A stretch of DNA of 64,000 bases, taken from contig CAVWBK010000011.1 of NCBI GenBank assembly GCA_963753245.1, positions 124,001 through 188,000 of the forward strand, given 5' to 3'. The notes beneath the pieces were generated by a model. It made no database searches. It had not been told where the DNA came from and saw nothing but the letters and a program-made list of their open reading frames with translations. The stretch is from VRUE01 sp963753245 (GTDB lineage Bacteria > Actinomycetota > Thermoleophilia > Solirubrobacterales > 70-9). Position numbers and translations under genes: made by a program. Positions 51,160-60,292 of the stretch are shown here, piece by piece. The first letter of the stretch is position 1; each line of letters starts with the position of its first letter.

Positions 51160-51962
51160 CCGAGTGGGCCGAGGATCCGGCCATCCCCCCGCCGGCAGCT
51201 GATCGGACGGCTGAGGCTCGGATCCAGGGTGCAACGAAATCCGGTGATCCGCGCGGCGCGGCGCGTTGAAAGTTTTTTGATGGCCGCGGCGATCACCTTG
51301 GCGGCCTTGGTGCAGGGAACCCGATGGGTGTAGATGTCCTCTGGGCAGCGTTTGTAGATCAGGATCGGGTGGCTCGGGCCAGATCCCTTTTCTTCTTCAG
51401 CAGCGGGAATTGACTTGCCCGCGCCGGAGCCGCCCTTCTTGGCGCCTTCACCGGAGCCCGGACTTTTTCCTGGCATTTCAACCGGAGTTTTTCCTGGTGT
51501 TTCAACGGGAGTTTCGACCGCCGGTTTTTCCGATCCGCTGGGGAAGATGACCTTCGCTTCGACCGGCAAGTCCGGGCAGGCTTTCGGCGGCACGGCCAGA
51601 GATTCAAGGTGGTGGCCGCTGGTCGCGAGAATCTTGACTTTGTATTCGCCCGGGTGCGGGAAGGTGTGAGATCCAGTCAGGTTCTTCGTCGCGTCCCAGA
51701 CGTAGACCGCGGTCGGGCTGCCATCACCGAAATTGACGTCGACGACTTCCCAGAGGCAATCCTCGAGCGGTTTGACTTCGGGGCGAAAGAGCGCAACCTG
51801 GGAAAGCGGAGGGACGTTCAGATGCGCGGTGCCGCCCGGGTCGGTTTCGATGCAGAGGTTGATCAGAGAGCAGTCGGCCTCTGCTTTCGGTGGCGAAGTC
51901 AGCGCCCCGGCACCGGCCAGAAAGCCGACCAGCACTGCGAGTGTGGCTACGCGTCGAAACAC
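51156..51962 (-). CDS. Secreted PKD-like protein with proline-rich linker
   Basis: 268 residues: a signal peptide (about 1-28), a PKD-like beta-sandwich with the motif NFGDGSPTAVYVW near residue 80 and HTFPHPGEYKVKI near residue 105, a repetitive Pro/Glu/Thr/Lys linker (PAVETPVETPGKTPVEMPGK-like, about 155-190), and a basic C-terminal domain with four cysteines. Glu codons in the linker are mostly GAA. GTG 51962 has TAGCGT ending 8 nt upstream. Not recognised beyond the PKD part; probably cell-surface exposed. Confidence 0.75.
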   Translation of the reverse strand: MFRRVATLAVLVGFLAGAGALTSPPKAEADCSLINLCIETDPGGTAHLNVPPLSQVALFRPEVKPLEDCLWEVVDVNFGDGSPTAVYVWDATKNLTGSHTFPHPGEYKVKILATSGHHLESLAVPPKACPDLPVEAKVIFPSGSEKPAVETPVETPGKTPVEMPGKSPGSGEGAKKGGSGAGKSIPAAEEEKGSGPSHPILIYKRCPEDIYTHRVPCTKAAKVIAAAIKKLSTRRAARITGFRCTLDPSLSRPISCRRGDGRILGPLG

Positions 51963-52027
51963 ACCGATACACGCTAGGGAGAGCCATTGGGCTAGTCAAA
52001 TCCGGCCCTGACCTAGACTCGGGCGCG

Positions 52028-53005
52028 ATGGACCGCGAGATCTTGACAAGCACCCTCGCCGCCGCCGGCGAGCCCGAGTACCGGGCCTCCCAGGTCTGGC
52101 AGTGGGTGGCGCGCGGAGCGCGCTCATACGCTGAGATGACGAATCTACCCGCCGAGCTGCGGGAGCGCCTCGATGCGTCCCTTCCGCTCTCGACCCTCGC
52201 CCTGGAGAGCGAGGCGAAGTCCGATGACGGCACCGTCAAGGCACTCTTTCGCACCGCCGACGGCCGCCCCCTGGAGGCGGTGCTGATGCGTTACCGCGAC
52301 GGGCGCCGTTCGGTATGCGTGTCCTCGCAGTCGGGCTGCCCGCTGACCTGCACTTTCTGCGCGACCGGCCAGATGAAGTTCGCCCGCAATCTCAGTGCCG
52401 ATGAGATCCTCGACCAGGCGCTTCATTTTCGTCGCATCGAGGCGATCGACCATGTCGTCTTCATGGGCATGGGGGAGCCGACCATGAATCTCGATGCGGT
52501 GCTCGCCGCCTGTGAGCGCCTGCCCGAGCTCGGTGTTACTCACCGGCGCACAGCGGTTTCGACGGTCGGATGGGTGCCCGGCATCGAACGACTGACGGAT
52601 TGCGAGATGCCGCTCAGTCTCGCGCTCTCCCTGCATGCGCCGAACGATCAGCTGCGATCACGGCTGATGCCGGTCAATGACCGCTATCCGCTGGCCGCGG
52701 TGCTGGCCGCGTGTGACCGCTATCGGGCTCGCCGCCGCCGCCGAATCTTTATCGAGTACGTGATGCTCGACGGTGTCAACGACCGCCCCGAGCACGCCCG
52801 AGAACTCGCCGGCTTGCTCGATCACCGCGTCTACAAGGTCAACCTGATCCCCTACAACCCGACCGGCGCCTTCGATGGCTCACCGGCTGAGGCGATTGAG
52901 TGCTTCCGCGCGATCCTCGCTGAGAATGGCCTCACGGCGACCGTGCGCCTCACCCGCGGCCGCGACATCTCCGCCGCCTGCGGACAACTCGCCGCGAGCG
53001 CCTGA
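52028..53005 (+). CDS. rlmN: Dual-specificity RNA methyltransferase RlmN
   Basis: A 325-residue radical-SAM enzyme that methylates C2 of A2503 in 23S rRNA and A37 of some tRNAs. The cluster motif is CPLTCTFCATGQ near residue 105 (CxxxCxxC), with VFMGMGEPTMN and SLALSLHAPND further on and the catalytic cysteine in the C-terminal RGRDISAACGQL. ATG 52028 lies 8 nt after TAGACT (52014-52019), so the mRNA is probably leaderless. The frame open to 51890 crosses the divergent signal-peptide gene. Confidence 0.95.
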   Translation: MDREILTSTLAAAGEPEYRASQVWQWVARGARSYAEMTNLPAELRERLDASLPLSTLALESEAKSDDGTVKALFRTADGRPLEAVLMRYRDGRRSVCVSSQSGCPLTCTFCATGQMKFARNLSADEILDQALHFRRIEAIDHVVFMGMGEPTMNLDAVLAACERLPELGVTHRRTAVSTVGWVPGIERLTDCEMPLSLALSLHAPNDQLRSRLMPVNDRYPLAAVLAACDRYRARRRRRIFIEYVMLDGVNDRPEHARELAGLLDHRVYKVNLIPYNPTGAFDGSPAEAIECFRAILAENGLTATVRLTRGRDISAACGQLAASA

Positions 53006-53018
53006 ATCCCGCCTGGCC

Positions 53019-53036
53019 GGTTGGCCAACCAGCAAC
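53019..53036 (+). promoter_or_regulatory. Possible operator upstream of the P450 gene
   Basis: GGTTGGCCAACC (53019-53030) is a perfect 12-bp palindrome. The overlapping TTGGCCAACCAGCAAC (53021-53036) matches 12 of 16 positions of the TTGGCTGACCAGCCAA site. It sits directly before a -10-like TAGGAT (53037-53042), which is 9 nt from the ATG. A weak third member of the shared operator set at best. Confidence 0.4.
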
Positions 53037-53051
53037 TAGGATTGCCCACTG

Positions 53052-54485
53052 ATGTCACCTCAGACCGCGACTCCCGTCGCCAAACCGCCCGCGATGTCAT
53101 CCAGCCCAGCGCGCCGCGTCGCCGGTGACCTTGCGGTCGAGTGGAAAGGCCGCGGCCGCTACCCGCCGGGGCCGGGTGGAAACAACTTCACCCGGACCCT
53201 GAAGATCGCCCGTGATCCATTACCGATCCTGCTCGGCGCCTATGAAGAGTTCGGTCCGATCTTCACCCTCCGCCTGCTTCACACGCAGGTCGTCTTCATG
53301 CTCGGACCGGAGGCCAACCACTACGTCACGGTCTCCCACCCGGAGAACTTCCACTGGCGCGAGTCGAGCTTCGGCGATCTGATCCCGCTGCTCGGGGACG
53401 GGTTGCTGACCGTCGACGACGACTACCACGATCACGCCAGGGCGACGATGATGCCCGCTTTTCATCGGGAGCAGGTCGCCGCCTCGGTTGAGGCGATGAT
53501 CAGCGAGGCGACCCCAGCGATCGAACGCCTTAACGAGGGCGAGGTCCTCGACATCTACGAGTGGATGAGAGGGCTGGCGATGCGGATCGCTATGCGCGCC
53601 CTGCTCGGCCTCGATCCCGATGAGGCCGGCAAGGGAGCCGCTGCCGCAGAGCATTTCGAGCGCGCCCTTGAGTTCTACGGGATCGACTTTGCGCTGCGTT
53701 TTTTGCGCGGACCGGGTTCGCCCTGGCGCAAGATGCTCGCCTCGCGCAGGGTGCTCGACGAAATCGTCTTTGGCGAGATCGACCAGCGCCGGCAGAACCC
53801 GGACCCCGATCGGATGGACGTGCTCAGCCTGCTGCTTGGGGTTCGCGATCAAGCCGGCGCCGGCTTCTCTGACCGCGAGGTGCGCGATCAGCTGATGACC
53901 TTGATGTTCGCCGGCCATGACACTTCGACCTCGACCCTGACCTTCATGATGTTTGAGCTGGCGCGCCACCCCGAGGTGATCGAACGCCTCCAGGAGGAGC
54001 AGGACCGAGTGCTCGGCGGCGCCACCCCCGACATCGAGCAGCTTGAGCGGCAGATGCCCTACCTGGAGATGGTTCTCGACGAGGTCTTGCGTCTGTATCC
54101 GCCGGCCTGGATCGGGCCGCGCCGGGCCGTGCGGGAATTCGAGTTCAACCAACACGTGGTCCCGGCCGACGCCTACCTCAACTACTGCTCCTGGGCAAGC
54201 CACCGGATTCCCGAGTTTTTCCCCGACCCCGAGGCCTTTATCCCGGAGCGCTTCAGCCGGGAGCGCAAGGCGGCCCTACCGCGAGGGGCCTACGTTCCCT
54301 TCGGGGGCGGCAAGCGAATCTGCATCGGCAAGCGCTTTGGTCAGATCGAGGTGAAGCTGGTGGCGACGATGTTGTTGCAACGGCTGCGCTTGGACCTGCT
54401 CCCGGGTCGAACGATGACCGTGCGCCAGATGCCGACCCTCTCACCTAAGGGCGGCCTGAAGATGCGGGTCGATCCGCGAGCCTGA
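53052..54485 (+). CDS. Cytochrome P450
   Basis: A 477-residue cytoplasmic P450. The I-helix oxygen-binding motif is MFAGHDTSTSTL near residue 287, the K-helix ExxR is EVLRLYPPAW near residue 340, and the heme cysteine lies in PFGGGKRICIGKRFG near residue 420. The N-terminal GRYPPGPGG motif follows a 30-residue leader. By eye it is closest to the class with fatty-acid or terpenoid substrates; the substrate is not determined. No ferredoxin or reductase gene is adjacent. The TAGGAT element is 9 nt before ATG 53052. Confidence 0.94.
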   Translation: MSPQTATPVAKPPAMSSSPARRVAGDLAVEWKGRGRYPPGPGGNNFTRTLKIARDPLPILLGAYEEFGPIFTLRLLHTQVVFMLGPEANHYVTVSHPENFHWRESSFGDLIPLLGDGLLTVDDDYHDHARATMMPAFHREQVAASVEAMISEATPAIERLNEGEVLDIYEWMRGLAMRIAMRALLGLDPDEAGKGAAAAEHFERALEFYGIDFALRFLRGPGSPWRKMLASRRVLDEIVFGEIDQRRQNPDPDRMDVLSLLLGVRDQAGAGFSDREVRDQLMTLMFAGHDTSTSTLTFMMFELARHPEVIERLQEEQDRVLGGATPDIEQLERQMPYLEMVLDEVLRLYPPAWIGPRRAVREFEFNQHVVPADAYLNYCSWASHRIPEFFPDPEAFIPERFSRERKAALPRGAYVPFGGGKRICIGKRFGQIEVKLVATMLLQRLRLDLLPGRTMTVRQMPTLSPKGGLKMRVDPRA

Positions 54486-54519
54486 GCGAGTTGCGCGGAT
54501 CGGCGATGATGTGGAGCCG

Positions 54520-54672
54520 ATGATCGTCCTCCTGATCAGCGCGACGCTGCTGGTGCGGGCCGAAGAGGCCTGGGAGCCGGTGGTATTCGGCGGTCTGATC
54601 CCGATCATCGGTGCGCTCGCGGTCCTCTATCTGATCGTCCGGGCAGTGCGCGACAACGACGAAAGCGATTGA
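54520..54672 (+). CDS. 50-residue single-helix membrane protein
   Basis: ATG 54520 follows TGGAGCC at close range. The 50 residues read as a short leader, an acidic patch (RAEEAWEP), a membrane helix (about 21-42) and a charged end RDNDESD. A convergent terminator hairpin begins 4 nt after its stop codon. No family was recognised, but the ribosome-binding site, helix and precise fit before the terminator support it. Confidence 0.6.
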   Translation: MIVLLISATLLVRAEEAWEPVVFGGLIPIIGALAVLYLIVRAVRDNDESD

Positions 54673-54675
54673 GAG

Positions 54676-54699
54676 GATCGCGGCTCAATCGCCGCGATC
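54676..54699. terminator. Bidirectional terminator-like hairpin
   Basis: GATCGCGGC (54676-54684) pairs with GCCGCGATC (54691-54699) over TCAATC. It lies between the convergent 50-residue gene and glutamine synthetase III. There is no U-tract on either side, so termination would depend on the hairpin alone. Confidence 0.55.
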
Positions 54700-54708
54700 A
54701 CCTCCGCC

Positions 54709-56859
54709 CTACTTGATGAAGAGCATCTCCTCGTACTTCGGCAAGGGCCAGAGGTCATCGGCGACGACCTTCTCGAGGCCGTCGGCCGCCTCACGTACCT
54801 GCGCCATTGCCGCAAGCTGTTTGTCGCGAGCATGGATTGCCAACTCGAGGCCCTCAAGGTCTTCTGGGTAGCTGTTCGCCTGCTCGAGCGAGAGCAGCGA
54901 CTTGCCCAGCGACTCGAGCAGCGATTTGACCTCCGCGGCGACACCCTCGCCCGCCCCGGACTCATTGATCAGGGCCAGATAGCGCAGCGCGGCCGGCAAG
55001 ATCATCGTCTTGGCCATCGAATGAGCGGTCTCCGCCTCGATGTTGGCGCGGATCGCGTATTGCTCGAGCCAGACCTCGAAGCGTGACTCGAGCTCGCGCT
55101 TGCTCAGCACCTCGTAGTTCTCGAAGGCCGCCACGGTCTGCTCGGAGATAACCTCGGGCAGCGCGTCAGGCGTCGTGCGGAGGTTTTTGAGGCCGCGCTG
55201 CTCGGCCTCGGCGTGCCACTCCTCGGAGTAGTTATCGCCGCCGAAGCAGACCGCCTTGTTGGCTCCATAGGCGTCTTTCACGACCTCGATCACCGCCTCT
55301 GGCATCTGCGTTCCCCCGCCGAGCTTCTGCTCCAGCTTGCCGGCGAGCTCATCGATCGCCTCGGCGACGATCGTGTTCAGCACCGTGTTTGGGAAGGAGA
55401 GCGACATGCTCGACCCCAGGGCCCGGAACTCGAATTTGTTTCCGGTGAAGGCGAATGGCGAGGTGCGGTTGCGGTCGCCACCGTGCATCGGCAGCGCCGG
55501 TAGCACGGTCGCTCCCAGCTCGAGGAAGGAGGCGGGGGTGTTGGGGTCTCCCGCACCGGCGAGGATCGCCTCGAAGGTCTTCTCCAGCTCGCCGCCGAGG
55601 AAGATCGAGATGATCGCGGGTGGCGCCTCGTTGGCACCGAGGCGATGGTCCTGCCCGATGTTGGCGACCGAGGCGCGCAGCAAGCCCTGGTGCTTGTTGA
55701 CCGCCTGGATCACCGCCGCGCAGAAGAAGAGGAAATGGAGGTTCTCCGCTGGGGTGTCACCGGGGTCGAGCAGGTTGGAGCCAGAATCGGTCCCCATTGA
55801 CCAGTTGTTGTGCTTGCCCGAGCCGTTGACCCCGGCGAAGGGCTTCTCGTGCAGCAGGCAGACCAACCCGTAGCGGCGGGCCACGCTTTCGAGGGTCTGC
55901 ATCAGCAGCTGCTGGTGGTCTGAGCCGACATTGGAGTTCTCGAAGATCGGCGCGATCTCATACTGCGCCGGGGCGACCTCGTTGTGGCGGGTCTTGACCG
56001 GGATGCCGAGCTTTCGCATCTCCAGTTCTGACTCCATCATGCAGGCGAGGACGCGCTCGGGAATCGAGCCAAAGTAGTGGTCGTCGAGCTCGTGGCCCTT
56101 GGGCGGCTTGGCGCCAAAAAGGGTGCGTCCGGTCGCGATCAGGTCGGGGCGCTCAAAGAAATACTGCTCATCGATCAGGAAATACTCCTGCTCGGGGCCG
56201 ACGGTTGTGAAGACCCGCTTGCTCTGCTTATCGCCGAGCAAGCGCAGCGCCTTGATCGCCGAGCGCGAGAGGGCATCCATCGAGCGCAGCAGCGGAATCT
56301 TGCCATCGAGCGCCTCGCCGGTCCAGGAGGCGAAGGCGGTAGGGATGCAAAGCAGTGCCCCGTTGGGGTTCTCGAGAATGAAGGCGGGGCTGGTCGGGTC
56401 CCAGGCGGTGTAGCCGCGCGCCTCGAAGGTCGCGCGCACGCCGCCGGTGGGGAAGGAGGAGGCGTCGGGCTCGCCCTGGATCAGCTCCTTGCCCGAAAAG
56501 CCGGCGAGGACCTTGCCTTCCCCGGAGGGCTCAAAGAAGGAATCGTGCTTCTCGGCGGTTGAGCCGGTCAGCGGCTGGAACATATGGGTGAAGTGAGTGG
56601 CCCCGTTCTCAAGCGCCCACTCCTTCATTGCCTCAGCGATCGCGTCGGCGAGTTCGGCGTCGAGTGCCTCGCCGCCGTCAAGAGTCGCCTGGAAGCGCTC
56701 AAAGACGTCGCCTGGCAGCCGTTCGCGCTGCACGGCGACGGAGAAGACGTTGGCGCCGAAGGGGTCGTTCTCGGGAAGGGTCAGGTCGGTCGCGCCCAGG
56801 GCCTCACCGTTTGAGCTCCACTGCGCCGCGGTCACATTCTGCTGGCGAATACGGGTCAT
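54709..56859 (-). CDS. glnN: Glutamine synthetase type III
   Basis: A 716-residue GSIII enzyme that makes glutamine from glutamate, ammonia and ATP in the cytoplasm; longer than GSI (about 470) as expected. Segments VGPEQEYFLID near residue 218, RHNEVAPAQYEIAPIFEN near 293, NGSGKHNNWSMGTDSG near 348, and NRTSPFAFTGNKFEFRALGSS near 470 carry the metal and substrate ligands. ATG 56859 has GAGGGA 11 nt upstream. An ammonium channel gene lies 4.7 kb away. A palindrome (56929-56944) lies about 70 nt before the start. Confidence 0.96.
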   Translation of the reverse strand: MTRIRQQNVTAAQWSSNGEALGATDLTLPENDPFGANVFSVAVQRERLPGDVFERFQATLDGGEALDAELADAIAEAMKEWALENGATHFTHMFQPLTGSTAEKHDSFFEPSGEGKVLAGFSGKELIQGEPDASSFPTGGVRATFEARGYTAWDPTSPAFILENPNGALLCIPTAFASWTGEALDGKIPLLRSMDALSRSAIKALRLLGDKQSKRVFTTVGPEQEYFLIDEQYFFERPDLIATGRTLFGAKPPKGHELDDHYFGSIPERVLACMMESELEMRKLGIPVKTRHNEVAPAQYEIAPIFENSNVGSDHQQLLMQTLESVARRYGLVCLLHEKPFAGVNGSGKHNNWSMGTDSGSNLLDPGDTPAENLHFLFFCAAVIQAVNKHQGLLRASVANIGQDHRLGANEAPPAIISIFLGGELEKTFEAILAGAGDPNTPASFLELGATVLPALPMHGGDRNRTSPFAFTGNKFEFRALGSSMSLSFPNTVLNTIVAEAIDELAGKLEQKLGGGTQMPEAVIEVVKDAYGANKAVCFGGDNYSEEWHAEAEQRGLKNLRTTPDALPEVISEQTVAAFENYEVLSKRELESRFEVWLEQYAIRANIEAETAHSMAKTMILPAALRYLALINESGAGEGVAAEVKSLLESLGKSLLSLEQANSYPEDLEGLELAIHARDKQLAAMAQVREAADGLEKVVADDLWPLPKYEEMLFIK

Positions 56860-57227
56860 CGCTGTCTAGTCCCTCACTTGGTCGTTGAAGAGCCAGCTCA
56901 GCCTAATAGCCGCGCGCCGGAAATGCCTTTGTACCGCGGTACAAGGATCGGTGAGCGGGATTGTCCGCGGCGGTTCGCTCAGCCGCCGCCGAAGGGACTC
57001 GGTAGGCCGAGTGGGTCGCGTCGGCGAAAAGCCGTATCCCGGGCGCATGCACCCCTTCCAGCCCGGGGCCGCTGCGGTCGCCGTCGTCGGTCATCGAGTG
57101 TCCCAACCCAGCCCGGCGATCACCGCAACGACATGCTCGCGATTGGCCTAGATCGCCCCAGCTGTCGGGCCCGGCGCCGACCGAGCCCGAGCAGTCATAG
57201 CCCCGCAACCACCGGCGCGAGAAGGCG
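56860..57227. other. Promoter and leader region of glnN
   Basis: About 370 bases without a gene, between the CorA stop and glnN. It holds TTGTACCGCGGTACAA, a perfect 16-bp palindrome at 56929-56944, 70 nt before the glnN ATG, which may be an operator for nitrogen control. GC-rich inverted repeats follow near 56965-56990. No glutamine riboswitch core or GlnR half-site pair was recognised. Confidence 0.5.
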
Positions 57228-58238
57228 CTACTTGAGCCGCGCGCGGAAATTTGAAACCAGGCGCTCGAAGGCGTCCTGGTCAGGCTGGACCGGGGTGCCC
57301 CGGCGCTTGATCGCAAACCAGATCCACACGGCGCTTGCGATCGGCGCGCCGACGCCGAGCAGCGCGAATGCAGCGGGTGTGTTGATCCGATTCACCAGCC
57401 AGGCGAAATTCATTCCGAAGAAGCCGGTCATGAAGGTCAGTGGTAGGAAGATGGTGGCGACTACCGTGAGCCAGTACATGGTCTCGTTGAGCCGCAGCTC
57501 CATCAGCTTCGTCATCGAGTCCGAGGCGGCATCGATGCCGTCGACGGCACGATTGAGCTGCTCGTAGATGCGCTCGAAATAGCGCTCGGAGTCTGCTTCC
57601 AGGCCCTCGACATGGCCAATCTCCTCGCTGATTCGCTCGAAGATCCCACGCTGGGGCCCGAGTTGGCGGCGCATCGTGGTCAGCCGCAGACTGATCGCCC
57701 GCAGTGTGCCCATTCGCACCCTTGCGCTGCCGATGTCCCCGGCCATCGTCTGCAGGCCCTCGAGCGCCAGCTCGGTGTCGTTGAGAGCGTCAAAGGCGGT
57801 GCCGACCATCGCGTCAAGGACGGCGTAGACGATGTACTGCTCGCTGCGTCCCTCGGCGCTGTAGCCGGGGAGCTGCTCGGGCAGCGAGATCTCCTCGCGG
57901 TGAATCGTGAGCAGGTAGTCGCCGTGCACCAAGACATTGAGGTCGACGACGTCCAGGCGTCTGCTGTCCTCGCTCTCTTGGCGCGCTGGTTCGAGGTAGC
58001 AATTGAACGGAAATACGACGTGCTGGCCATCGGCATGAAAGCGCCGCGAGGCGAGGCCGCCGCGGTCAAAGTCAAGCAGCGGCTCGATCGCGTGGGGCGG
58101 AATTCCGAGCACCTCGGCGAGCAGTTCCTGGGAGACGTCCCCGGCGCAAAGGTCGATCCAGAAGAAGTGCCCGTCGCCGCGCAGGGAGGAGATCCGCTCT
58201 CGCTCACTGCCGGATAGGCCCTCGACGATCTCGCTCAT
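57228..58238 (-). CDS. corA: CorA-family magnesium transporter
   Basis: A 336-residue CorA/MIT channel. The cytoplasmic N-terminal domain is alpha/beta with HREEISLPEQLPG near residue 120; the long stalk helix runs to about residue 270; TM1 ends with the ion-selectivity motif FFGMNFAWLV (GMN), TM2 follows and a basic tail ends it. It passes Mg2+, Co2+ or Ni2+. ATG 58238 sits inside the palindrome CATTGGCCAATG; the frame upstream crosses the divergent promoter. Its start is 53 bp from the beta-oxidation gene's ATG. Confidence 0.93.
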   Translation of the reverse strand: MSEIVEGLSGSERERISSLRGDGHFFWIDLCAGDVSQELLAEVLGIPPHAIEPLLDFDRGGLASRRFHADGQHVVFPFNCYLEPARQESEDSRRLDVVDLNVLVHGDYLLTIHREEISLPEQLPGYSAEGRSEQYIVYAVLDAMVGTAFDALNDTELALEGLQTMAGDIGSARVRMGTLRAISLRLTTMRRQLGPQRGIFERISEEIGHVEGLEADSERYFERIYEQLNRAVDGIDAASDSMTKLMELRLNETMYWLTVVATIFLPLTFMTGFFGMNFAWLVNRINTPAAFALLGVGAPIASAVWIWFAIKRRGTPVQPDQDAFERLVSNFRARLK

Positions 58239-58291
58239 TGGCCAATGGTCTATAGCCTTGGCCGGACCCCAATCTGGAGGATCCACTCACA

Positions 58292-60292
58292 ATGTTCGTT
58301 TCCAAGGCCGCCGTCGTCGGCGGAGGCACCATGGGAGGCGAGATCGCCCAGGCGATTGCCGCCGCCGATATCCCCGTCGTCGTCAAGGACATCGATCAGA
58401 AATTCGTCGACGCAGCGTTGGAGAAGGCACGCTCGGTGACCGAGGGCCAGCTCGGCCGCCTGGTCAAGAAGGAGAAGCTCAGCCAGGAGCAGGCAGATGC
58501 GCGGCTCACCGAGGTCATGGGTTTGATCACCGGCGCGACCGATTATGGGGAGTTCGCCGACGTCGATTTCGTCGTCGAGGCGGTGCCCGAGAAAATGGAG
58601 ATCAAGCAGGCTGTTTTTCGCGAGCTGGACGCCGCGACGCCCGGGCACGCGATCCTCGCCTCCAACACCTCCTCGCTCTCGATCACCGAGATCGGTGAAT
58701 CGACGCTGCGAGCGGACAAGGTCGTCGGCTTTCACTTCTTCTACCCGGCCTCGGTGATGCCGCTGGTTGAGGTGATTGTCGGCGAGGACACCTCTCGCGA
58801 GACAGCCACCGCGGCCTACAACTTCGCTCAGGCGATCAAAAAGCAGCCGATCGTTTGTGGCGAGGTACCCGGCTTCGTAGTCAACAAGATCCTGATGGCG
58901 ACGATCGGCGAGATCTGGCGCGCCCAGGAGGAGCAGGGACTCTCGCTGAAGGCGATCGACGAGGCGATCGCCGCCGCCAAGGTCGCGCCGATGGGACCCT
59001 TCTTCCTCACCGACCTGCTCGGCCTCGACACCGTCCTGCACGTCGCCGAGCATCTCAACCACTCCTACGGGGAGACCTTCTATGTGCACCAGGGACTCCA
59101 GCGGCTGGTCGCTGAGGGCAAGCTCGGGGCCAAGTCCGGCGGCGAGGGTTTCTTCAAGGAGGGTGAGCAGACGGTGCCCGGCGACGCCGAGCCAGACGGC
59201 GAGGAGCTCGTCGCGATGTTCACCTGCCGGGCCCTGATCGAGGCTTGCCTCTTGGTCGAGGAAGGGGTTTGCTCGGTGCGCGACACCGACGTCGGCATGA
59301 TGGCCGGCGCTGGGCTTGACCCCAGACGTGGTCTGCTGCCGCCGTTTTGGAAAGCCGACGTCGAGGGCCTCGACGTCGTGCTTGAGCAGATGGAGCAACT
59401 CGAGGAGAAACACGGTGAGCGCTTCGCCCCACCGATCACCCTCAGGCGTTTGGTCGCCCAGGGCCGGCTCGGTCTCAAGGCGGGTCAGGGCTTCTATCCC
59501 TATCCCCGGCCCGATCAGGGTGAGCAGCCGGAGACGGTCAAGCTCGAGACCCGCGGCGAGGTCGCGATCGCCTGGTTGGCGAACGCACCGATGAACGCGA
59601 TCTCCCCGAACGTGATCCGTGACCTCGGCAGCGTTTGGGCGCGGGTCAAAGAGGACGGGGGAGTCGGAGCGATGGTGATCGCCTCCTCGGTACCGATCGT
59701 CTTCTCGGCGGGTGCCGACATCAAGGCGTTCACGCAGATGGATGAGGGCGGCGGTGAGGAGCTCCTCCATACAGCCCACGCGCTGCTGCGCGAGTTCGGC
59801 CAGAACCGGGTGGCGACGATCGCCGCCGTCAACGCCCTTGCCTATGGCGGCGGCTGCGAGCTGGCGATGTCTTGCGACGTGCGAATCGCCGCTGAGGCCG
59901 CCGTCTTCGGTCAGCCCGAGATCAACCTCGGGATCATCCCCGGCTTTGGCGGCACCCAGCGCCTGCCTCGCCTTGTCGGCGAGAACAAGGCCCTGGAGAT
60001 GAATCTGGTCGGCGACGCGGTGCTCTCCGAGGAAGCGCTCGAGCACGGCCTCATCAACCGGGTGGTGCCCGACCACGAGCTCTTTGAGACAGCCCTGATG
60101 TGGGCTCGCAAGCTGGCCGGTCAGGCGCCGCTAGCCAAGGAGCAGATCAAGCTGGTCTCACACAGAGGCGACCTCGACGAGGGCATCGAGGCCGAGAAGG
60201 CTGGCTTTGCGAGGGCCTTCGCCAGCGCTGACGCGAAGGAGGGCATCGGCGCCTTTCTTGGCAAGCGGTCCCCCAAGTGGAGCGGCAAATAG
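58292..60292 (+). CDS. Bifunctional 3-hydroxyacyl-CoA dehydrogenase/enoyl-CoA hydratase
   Basis: A 666-residue fusion with the dehydrogenase first and the hydratase last, the reverse of E. coli FadB. The NAD-binding motif is VVGGGTMGGEIAQA near residue 8; the dehydrogenase signature is GFHFFYPASVMPLVEVI near 150. The hydratase part (from about residue 420) has FSAGADIKAF, AYGGGCELAMSCD and GQPEINLGIIPGFGGTQRL with both catalytic glutamates. It carries out two central steps of beta-oxidation. ATG 58292 follows GGAGGATCC. The sirtuin gene overlaps its end by 16 nt. Confidence 0.95.
   Translation: MFVSKAAVVGGGTMGGEIAQAIAAADIPVVVKDIDQKFVDAALEKARSVTEGQLGRLVKKEKLSQEQADARLTEVMGLITGATDYGEFADVDFVVEAVPEKMEIKQAVFRELDAATPGHAILASNTSSLSITEIGESTLRADKVVGFHFFYPASVMPLVEVIVGEDTSRETATAAYNFAQAIKKQPIVCGEVPGFVVNKILMATIGEIWRAQEEQGLSLKAIDEAIAAAKVAPMGPFFLTDLLGLDTVLHVAEHLNHSYGETFYVHQGLQRLVAEGKLGAKSGGEGFFKEGEQTVPGDAEPDGEELVAMFTCRALIEACLLVEEGVCSVRDTDVGMMAGAGLDPRRGLLPPFWKADVEGLDVVLEQMEQLEEKHGERFAPPITLRRLVAQGRLGLKAGQGFYPYPRPDQGEQPETVKLETRGEVAIAWLANAPMNAISPNVIRDLGSVWARVKEDGGVGAMVIASSVPIVFSAGADIKAFTQMDEGGGEELLHTAHALLREFGQNRVATIAAVNALAYGGGCELAMSCDVRIAAEAAVFGQPEINLGIIPGFGGTQRLPRLVGENKALEMNLVGDAVLSEEALEHGLINRVVPDHELFETALMWARKLAGQAPLAKEQIKLVSHRGDLDEGIEAEKAGFARAFASADAKEGIGAFLGKRSPKWSGK

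Noticed and set aside
58236..58247. CATTGGCCAATG palindrome at the CorA start codon as another copy of the shared operator
   Set aside because: Only the TTGGC half matches; the ACCAG part is missing, and the palindrome includes the start codon, so it may be chance.
58250..60076. 608-residue minus-strand frame opposite the beta-oxidation fusion gene
   Set aside because: Shadow of the fusion enzyme, whose catalytic motifs are all on the plus strand.
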